Position numbers and translations under genes: made by a program. A stretch of 64,000 bases of DNA from Aquatica leii (taxonomy: Eukaryota > Arthropoda > Insecta > Coleoptera > Lampyridae), in NCBI GenBank assembly GCA_035610365.1, contig CM069436.1:38385117-38449116 (forward strand). Reading direction: 5' to 3'. The first letter of the stretch is position 1, and every line of letters starts with the position of its first letter. The notes beneath the pieces were generated by a model, which was given only the letters and a program-made list of their open reading frames with translations, did not search any database and was not told where the DNA came from. Of this stretch, positions 56,401-64,000 are shown one piece after another.

Positions 56401-57720
56401 GTTCACCACGTCACGCTCATCGATCCTTTATAAAGATACGCCAGCGTGAACAAAATTTTCTTGCGACACGTTTTTTTTTGGTTCAATAGAAACCTTCCTC
56501 TTTTTTGTAACTGTTGGTTTGCAGGCATTTCTGCTATCACTTAAGAAATCGACCACAGAAGCGGTCCAATCGTTAGGACTTTGATCTTGATCTATTGGTT
56601 TTGGTAATTGCTTTAAAGCTTGATTTCTATCAAGTGGAATAAACCCTGTTCTCACAAATCCCTGTCTAATACTTTCACTCATCTTTACCAAATGACCAAG
56701 CGTTTTTTTAACAATGACAGAAAATATTGCTTTGGTATAGTTTCTTTATATTTTTTCTTCCAATCTTCCAACACACGTTGCCAAGCGTTTTTCAAAGAAG
56801 CAAAAACCACCACGTCCAACGGCTGGACCAGATCAGTAGATGAATGAAGTAAAAAACCAAATTTTACGTTATTTTCCTCACAAAATTGAATGAATTTATA
56901 TGAAAGATGACTACACAATTTATCACCAATTAGAACTGTTGGAGCAGGTTGCTTTTTGAAATATGGAAGGGCAATATTATCGAACCAGTTTTCAAAGAGG
57001 GGTTGGTCAAACCAACCGCTGGAATTTTTGTCGTACGGTGCGTTTTTACCCCATCTAACATCCAAGTATCATGGATGTACTCACTTTTGTAGACAATAAA
57101 TGGTGGTATTAAAATACTCTCACAACTTCCTGCAAACATGATCGATGTGGAGCTTTTTGCTGAATAATAATCCATTCAAGATCGGGTTTTTCGTTTAGGG
57201 CCATCAACGTTATAGTTGACTATGGAGTTGGGCTCTACATTTTCTAAGAGGGTTTTCAAATTGTCAAAATATAAATTGACTGATTTTTGCAAGATACCTG
57301 TACGGGATTTCTTAATATTTTCGCACAGCCTGCATTAGGACATTCTTATGTCGCGATAAAAAAGTATTTGTTCAGTCTAGTCCTGGCATATTCTTTTTTT
57401 ACTTTCAGGCTTTTTCTGTCAAAGCAGCCCTTGACAGCATATTGAAGATCTATTTTTGATCGAAAGGATAGCTTGCTAATATTATTAACTGAACCAAATG
57501 TTCTTCAATTAGTGTCAGGATGGTCTGTCCTCCTTGATTTTTACTGGACCTCTTTTATATCTTGATAGTGTTGATTTTGAGATACCAAAAACTTGCGAGG
57601 CTTTTCGTAGACCGATCTGACCCCGTTTGTGGCAAGGCTGTTTGTAACGGTATCTAATTTTGGTAGGATCTTTTCCCTAAAAATGATATTTTTTGCCTTT
57701 TCTCAAAGTAGAAATTTGAC
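56400..57720 (-). pseudogene. pogo/Tigger-type (DDE_1) transposase pseudogene
   Basis: Minus strand: helix-turn-helix remnant RGQIGLRKASQVFGISKSTL near 57620; SSTSIMFAGSCESILIPPFI then VYKSEYIHDTWMLDG (57175-57060); SGWFDQPLFENWFDNIALPY and FKKQPAPTVLIGDKLCSHLS with VKFGFLLHSSTDLVQPLDVV (57015-56820), the DDE_1 core (GDNLCSH..FLP..T..QPLD); then KNAWQRVLEDWKKKYKETIP and IRQGFVRTGFIPLDRNQALK (56691-56428). A frameshift at about 57065 and another at about 56690. The Asn of GDN is changed to Lys. Inactive copy; TIRs not identified. Confidence 0.8.
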
Positions 57721-57836
57721 CTTTGGCTGAAGTGTAAACCGTAGTGGAAGCTCAGCCGCTGCCAGTAGACGCCACCCACGGACATAGTCAATTACAAGTT
57801 GCTACTTCAGCACACTGTTAAACAAGATTTTATATA

Positions 57837-59371
57837 CAGGGTGTCCCACGAGGTACTGTACATACTGAAATGGTATGTTCCTTAGGTCAATTTAAGTAGA
57901 AAACGTCCTATAAAGATAGGTTCAATTCGCCATAGTTACACAGATACAAGCGTTCAAAGTTTATAACTGATCACACATTTTTTGAAAATTAATTATTCTT
58001 AGTCAACTGGGAAACAAAAGTCGAACAATATGTCATTTATTGCTTTCTTTTCTACTAATGTCACAGTCGATTTTATTAAATGAAGTGTAATTTAAATGCA
58101 AAATGCCTTCTCATTTTTCTAACGAAGAGTATGCTGATATCATTTACATTTATGGATCTTGTGATGGAAATGCGAGATCTGCCGTTAGGGAATATGAACG
58201 AAGATTTCCTAACAGGAGGGTGCCAAATCACCAAACCTTTTCTTCTGTATTTCAACATGTACGGACTCATGGTTCATTTCCATCAGTTTCAACAAGAACA
58301 AATCGTCCTGTGCAGTTAAACGTGAATGAGCAGGAAAACATTCTACAGATGGTTGATCGGAGTCCAGGGTTGAGTACTAGAAGAATTTCTTCTCGAACGG
58401 GACTCCCCCGTATGTCAGTATGGCGAACATTACATGATGGGCTTTTGTATCCCTATCACATACAACAGGTTCAGCATCTGGAACCTGGAGATTTTGCTGC
58501 CCGGTTGAATTTCTGCCATTGGCTACAGGTAAATCCACAATTAGTTCCATTCATTTTATTTAGCGACGAGGCGCAATTTACTACAGATGGAGTGAACAAT
58601 ACACGTAATTCTCATTTGTGGTCATATCAAAATCCACATGGCACAACAGAGACTAACTTTCAGCGCAGATTTTCTGTTAACGTATGGTGTGGCATGATTG
58701 ACGATCAACTTATAGGATCTTTTTTCTTTGAGGAACGTCTGACAGGAGAAGTATATGCTAATTTTTTGCGGAATGAATTGCTATCGCTTTTGGAAGAAGT
58801 ACCTTTACTAACAAGACAACAAATGTTTCTGCAACATGATGGAGCTCCTCCACATTTTAGTCGGCATGTGATCGAATATCTAAATGTTGCTTACCCCAAT
58901 AGGAGGAGGCCCGCATGCTTGACCACCGAGATCGCCCGATCTCACACCTTTCGACTTCTATCTGTGGGGTCATGTGAAAAGTTTAGTTTACAAGGTAAAA
59001 GTTAATACCAGAGCTGAACTAATACAGCGTATCCTGGATGTGTATCAATAAACACGGAACAACCAGCAGGTGCTTCGAGCGGCTACTCGGTCCATTTTAG
59101 ATCGCAGCCGTCGTTGTATTAATGCCGAATGAGGTCATTTTGAGCATTTGATGTGATTTTTTTGTTTTTTTTGTTTATGTTTGTTTTGTAGTTCGATTTT
59201 CTGTTTTCAGTAATAATAATTTTCAAAAAATGTGTGAGCATTTATAAACTTTGAACGCTTATATCTGTGTAACTATGGCAAATTGGACCTATGTTTATAG
59301 GAAGTTTTCTCCTTAAATTGACCTAAGGAACATACCATTTCAGTATGTACAGTACCTCGTGGGACGCCCTG
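57837..59371 (+). mobile_element. IS630/Tc1/mariner-superfamily element with ~200-bp TIRs
   Basis: Left end CAGGGTGTCCCACGAGGTAC, right end GTACCTCGTGGGACGCCCTG. The inverted repeats extend about 200 bp with blocks TGTACATACTGAAATGGTAT, TTCCTTAGGTCAATTTAAG and TTTGAACGCTTxTATCTGTG. TA on both sides (57835-57836, 59372-59373). Total 1535 bp, containing one transposase frame. Confidence 0.85.
58103..59050 (+). pseudogene. IS630/mariner-type transposase with one frameshift
   Basis: Starts MPSHFSNEEYADIIYIYGSC, an N-terminal helix-turn-helix (DUF4817-like) with ARSAVREYERRFPNRRVPNH; then ILQMVDRSPGLSTRRISSRT, FILFSDEAQFTTDGVNNTRN (first Asp), NVWCGMIDDQLIGSFFFE and FLQHDGAPPHFSRHV (second Asp). 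After YPNRRRPA the frame is lost at about 58920; the correct continuation (SPDLTPFDFYLWGHVKSLVY, including the third acidic residue) is in another frame and ends at TAA about 59049. One indel separates it from an intact gene, so it is fairly young. Confidence 0.85.
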
Positions 59372-59373
59372 TA

Positions 59374-59730
59374 TACATAAGTAAGAAGAATAGGTAAATT
59401 CATTCAAGATAACATGCGTAATTTAACCAATAACAAGAAGACAAACATTTAGGTTTCATATCTTCTTTTTTTTTACTTTAATTTCATAATTATATCGTTT
59501 GTAAAGTGTGAAGAAGTTCTTTTATTATTATTGCTATTTTTTTAAATATCCATCAAAGTTAATTAATGCAGATAGAATTAATCCGTTCCAGTTCATAACA
59601 TAACTGGATGGCGCGCAACGGTAATTAGAGTGATTGAATTAACTGTCCATACTTTTATTTAATAGGAACCACGACAGCTTGTACGATGTAAAGCTGTCGC
59701 GCGGTGTCAGTAAACACGTTACATCTAATT
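59374..59730. mobile_element. Putative LTR end upstream of a primer-binding site
   Basis: Immediately before TGGCGCCCAACGTGAGC (59731) is ..AACACGTTACATCTAAT. An LTR ending in ACA followed by a few bases and a TGGCGCC primer-binding site is the usual 5' boundary of LTR retroelements. The 5' end of the LTR is not resolved and no gag-pol follows. Confidence 0.4.
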
Positions 59731-59748
59731 TGGCGCCCAACGTGAGCC
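59731..59748 (+). other. Primer-binding-site-like sequence of an LTR retroelement
   Basis: TGGCGCCCAACGTGAGCC begins with TGG (complement of a tRNA CCA end) and is one or two bases from the TGGCGCCCAACGTGGGGC common in insect LTR elements. Supports a decayed LTR element remnant here. Confidence 0.55.
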
Positions 59749-60079
59749 CTTATTTAAATTATTTATTACATACATAATTTAATCACCCTATGCCTTTTTT
59801 ATAAATATTTAAAATTACAAGAACACTCCAATTCAGATCAGTCACTATAATTTTCTAAAAAAGTTTTTAGTTTTTAGAGAAAAACAAGCAACTTAGGGAA
59901 AAAAGCTGCAAGTACCTATTATAGGTACGAAATCAGCTCCTCGTGAAATGAAACCAATATATGCATGCAAAGCAACTAGTAAACAAACAGACAGAAAACA
60001 GTTTAACTTGGCGAGGACAAGAAAATCTTTATTAACAGCATAGTGTCAATAGCAATTAACCGACCAAGGAATGCCGAAA

Positions 60080-60870
60080 CTTCCAAAAGATCTCAATCTG
60101 TTTGATATCATTTAAGAATAAGTGATACTAACATTCAAGAATGCAGTATAATGATTCTAAACAATTGAGACATAGGCAAAATGACTGTTTTGTGTTGGAA
60201 ACAACAAAAACAGTCTGGTAGATTTAAGGAACAGAATAACACTGACTATACAGAAAATAGTAAACCATTTGACAGAGAACATTAAAAATTGATAAATTCT
60301 TTTTTTAAAATGGAGTCACATTGTTGTAAGGCTTCTACAAAGAAATAGTATCTTTTACCAAAGTGGCAGTCAAAAATTAGTTTTTATATATTTTATACTA
60401 ATGACTAGTGCAAATGCAAAAACGCACAACCACTTTCGGTAACTACTTTTAATCAGGTGTTAGAATTACACATTATACCATCCTAAAAAGAATCAATGCG
60501 AGAAATGCGCAGGTTTTAAAGTAAGGCGCGTTTCAAAAGAAGAGTATAATCTGCATATAATCAAAAAAGAAGCAAAATCTTATGACAAGAAAAATTCGTC
60601 TTTTCAATGGATTTACAAGCAGTTCTAATGGCACCTAAATAAAAAGATTTGAGTTTGTATTATAAAACCAAATTTGTTGTACATAAGATTTGTTTTTACA
60701 ATTTAATTAACAAAGACGAATTCTGCTATGTTTAGAGCGAAGTTGAAGCTGCAGTTAACACTGTAGAGTTTGCCTTCATTTGTTCAAAATTTATTGTAGA
60801 CCAAATATTACCTTCCATGGATTGTGAAAACAGTGAAAAAGTTAAATCATTCTGTATAGCAATAGTTGTG
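60080..60870 (+). pseudogene. Decayed ORF of an uncharacterised insect/cnidarian repetitive protein
   Basis: Plus-strand traces in several frames: ESHCCKASTKK, stop, YLLPKWQSKISFYIFYTND near 60310-60400; KNAQPLSVTTFNQVLELH near 60420; PKKNQCEKCAGFKVRRVSKE then EYNLHIIKKEAKSYDKK near 60482-60595; MDLQAVLMAPK, stop, KDLSLYYKTKFVVHKIC near 60607-60700; and FCYV, stop, SEVEAAVNTVEFAFICSKFI near 60720-60790. Together these resemble a widespread repetitive protein with a CxxC segment followed by a DLQAV block (a possible catalytic Asp). I cannot name the superfamily. No ends identified. Confidence 0.5.
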
Positions 60871-63800
60871 CTTACCAAAACCGGAATTTTACCGTAGCAA
60901 ACACTTTACTTAATCTAACTATTAGCGGCAAAATAACTATTGCACACAAGTATTTAGAGGTCGGGTACACATAAATGGAAGCGGATTCCACGTACAACAC
61001 AATAGAGAGACAGTTCAAAAATAAATCAATTAATGTACCTAGCTAAAGAATTTTGATAATTGATAATAAAAAAGAAATGTTGCATAACATTTTTAGCTTG
61101 AAAACCAGATTTTGTCATTCGGCGTGTTGATACTGTGATAATTTGGTGCACCATAAGATTTGGCCTTATATATAACATATTTTTTTGTAAAATCTTGATA
61201 TCTATGTACAATAGCAAACTGTAATCATAATTGACATAGTTGTCACGAGATGGCGCATTAAAAAAAATTAAAATATAAATTCAAAAAAAGTATGCTGGTC
61301 TTTTAGATTTTAGTACTTTTTAGTAGAAACTTGCTAAATAACGTCTAGACTTTTAGATAAAAAAATATCTAACTTAAATATTCAATTATTGCCAATTTCT
61401 TACACTGGAAATGACACGTAATTAGTATTTTGACAATAGTTAATTATTGATTAGTTAAAGCGTTATTGTATTCAAATAGAAAAAAGCTAAAGAAGTTAAT
61501 CTGCGATGTCGGTTATGGTTAAAATTTTTCTAAAAGCTTTTTCTTTTTTTATATTAATAATAGATACGGCAACCAGCACATAACGGATTTTTTTGGTCTC
61601 GAGCGAGTATACGGACTTGTATATATACTTCATCCAATTAAAGCGGAAACCTCTATAACGCGGAAGCGAAAAGTAAATTACAGCCCCAAACTACAAAAAA
61701 GCATAAGTATAAACTTATCAACAAAGAATGTAATAATATTGCATTTTCAGGCAATAAGTATAAACTTAGGTCTAATCCTTAGACAATCTGGCGGTAAGTA
61801 CATCCGGTTTAATGTTTTATTAACACATGATCAAAAAAAGCATGTTTAGTTGAAATTTGTTTTTGCGTTTACGAATAATTCATTTTTTCGTTATTACAAA
61901 AAAAGTAAAAATTCTAAACCATTTTAATTTTGATATAAAGATGAATCAAATGTTAATAGTTTTGGTGATTCTATAAATTACTTAAAACATTTAAATTTTT
62001 TTGTTGAGTTTAGAAGGTATGAGCGACTGTTTTATAAAAATTTTTAATTTAAGAACCGAGTTAGAAAAATGAACCGTAGAGCATAAAATAAGAAACTGTC
62101 AACTAATGAGAATTGTCAATTTTTTCAAACATATTTAAAAACGCATAACATTTATCTATGTATCTATCAAATAAAGTTTTATCGTGTTATTTTAAAAACT
62201 GTTCGTGTTAAAATAAATTGTTTCATAATTTAATTAAAACTTCATAAAGCAGAATCTTGCATAAAAGGAAAAAATTAGTTGGTTTTGGCAAAGCTTCACT
62301 GTATTTACATAACAAACAATTTAAATATTTACTAAAGTACTATCCCGGAAAAAATTTAATATGTAAAATGATATATCTAAATATAGTTTGTCATGTACAA
62401 GAAACTACAACTAAACTTTTTAATTAAAGTAACAGCAATGCAAAGCAAATGTTAAATACGTTGAACAGTTTTATAATATAATATAAAATCTTGTTAGCAA
62501 CATTTTACAGTACACTGCACAGGAACGTAACAAACCAGTTCATTACAAAACTATACCTACGATTTCTAGTGCGTAATACAAATTTATGGGTCGCATATTC
62601 TCGTAAAGTTGACTATCTTTAAGAATACAATATTATCATATAACAACGTGCATAAAAATCAAGTTACATTTGATATATAAACAATTATAAAAACGGTTTA
62701 CACTCAAAGAAACTAAAAAAATCTTTTGTCTGTTAAAACGTGTATTCTCTGTGTATTTATCAATGCCAATAATGTGTTACACTATTTTCTAAAACGAAAT
62801 TTATGATAGTACTGTTGCAGCAAGTATTATTTGACTGTATCGAATCGTATTAGAGAGACGGTTATGTAATTGTTGTAATTTTAATTAATTTTTTTTTAAT
62901 ATTTTACAAATAGTTTAAAGTTATTCATTAGGAAAGTAATTTGTTGGAAATAAAATCGGCAATACTTTATCGTAAAAAACAACAATATTGTCTGTTGTTT
63001 GAATTGGGAATTAAACTTTTAGCAAACTTCTAATACTGTAAAGTTTTAAAGCAATGATTTTTTTTTAATTTTAAAGATTTTTGTGTTTAGATTTATGAAA
63101 ATTGAAAGAAAACAACAAAGAATAGTAAAAGAACAGGTAATTGACTTGACACAATTTAAAACATTAAAATTGTAATTAATACACATTATTAAATTGAAAC
63201 AAAAGTTTTATCTTCGTGTAAACAAAATATCTCAATCAACAATCACTTAAGTGCGCGATTTTTCTGTGGTTAAAAGGTAAAGATTAATTAGGTTTTCTTT
63301 TGTAAATCTAAATTGTCGAATTCGCCGCAAATAAAACTTCTAGGCTACACACAAAATCACTAGAACTGTTTTATTAGATTTATTGGAGGTACGGTTCTAA
63401 AGCAAATTTAAGAAGCACTGAATTCAACTATTAGACTATTGTAACAAAATAAAAATAAAGAGAGCAATGGTTAAGGTTTATTATGTTTTATCTTATTTTT
63501 ATTTAGTCATAGAGTAGTTTTAGTAATGATCATACTGCATATAAAAAATTAATAATTATACATTTACAAAAATGTAAGATATATACTATATAAACATTAC
63601 AAATTTAAATATTAATAAAGCTTGTGAACAATGGAACAAACGTAAATTTAAAAATATATATTTTCCGGAAATCGTCTTGAAAACAAAGCGTAGGAAAATT
63701 GAATTTTTCGGACTAGTACTATAAAAACTTTACAAGACGCAAAATACTTTGTAACTATAGTTTCCAAGAAAATTGACAAACTTGATTTTTGTGGAATTTG

Positions 63801-64000
63801 TAACAGCAATTTCTAAAATTTGTAAATTTCGTCTTTTTTGCGATTTCCGGAACAATTTAATACAAGTCAGTAAAATCTCTTACTTGACACGAACTTTAAA
63901 ATACTCGGCACAAAGTGTCTTGTATTTCAATTTAGCTCCTCTTCAGTAATGTGAGATTTTCCTGACTTTTATGTAAATAACTATTAACTGACATTGCAAA
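60871..64000. other. AT-rich intergenic sequence, no supported gene
   Basis: No motif-bearing frame. 61706-61775 contains two copies of AATAAGTATAAACTTA-like words (one a perfect ATAAGT/ACTTAT hairpin). 61026-61217 minus is open but without recognisable content. Confidence 0.4.

Noticed and set aside
59500-59723. Exact LTR boundaries
   Set aside because: Several TGT starts are possible and there is no second LTR to compare, so only the primer-site end is reported.
1-64000. tRNA, rRNA or snRNA genes
   Set aside because: No B-box (GGTTCGAATCC-like) with matching cloverleaf arms and no rRNA-like blocks were noticed; a tRNA covariance scan could not be run.

Overview
The window is a strongly AT-rich stretch of animal nuclear DNA, most likely from an insect and possibly a beetle. 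Three things point that way: very short introns (46-60 bp) beside giant ones, GT..AG splice sites, and a transposon load (Penelope-like, piggyBac, P element, Tc1/mariner, Mutator-like, hAT and Ty3/Gypsy) typical of arthropods. No bacterial, organelle, tRNA, rRNA or CRISPR features were seen.

The backbone is one host gene on the + strand, a TBC1D9/TBC1D8-type Rab GTPase-activating protein. I could assemble it from ATG (4726) to stop (54503) as 15 exons in three clusters: exons 1-4 (4726-5587), exons 5-12 (24954-27779) and exons 13-15 (53818-54503). Every junction keeps the reading frame, giving about 1148 residues with two GRAM domains, a TBC domain (IxxDxxR and YxQ fingers present) and an EF-hand. 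Introns 4 (19.4 kb) and 12 (26.0 kb) hold nearly all the other material.

Intron 12 contains a second probable host gene on the opposite strand (37059-37583). It has three small exons encoding a 126-residue cysteine-rich protein with a basic N-terminus.

The rest is transposon archaeology. Intron 4 holds a Mutator-like non-autonomous element with a 9-bp target duplication and an internal array of about 180-bp repeats, two LINE fragments (one split by a later insertion), a Ty3/Gypsy remnant, Penelope pLTR pieces with hammerhead-like motifs, and a ~4 kb long-inverted-repeat transposon split by a small element with a 5-bp target duplication. Intron 12 holds a piggyBac remnant, LTR-retroelement and MULE remnants, a Jockey-type LINE piece, a nested Penelope/Tc1 cluster, a nearly intact two-exon THAP-type P-element transposase carrying its own nested hAT element, another hAT MITE, a Penelope pLTR, and a 1.5-kb foldback structure. 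Downstream of the gene (54.5-64 kb) lie hAT, pogo-like and IS630/mariner-like transposases, an LTR/primer-binding-site remnant and one more decayed transposase. The first 4.7 kb and last 3 kb are mostly AT-rich sequence with a few short palindromic repeats.
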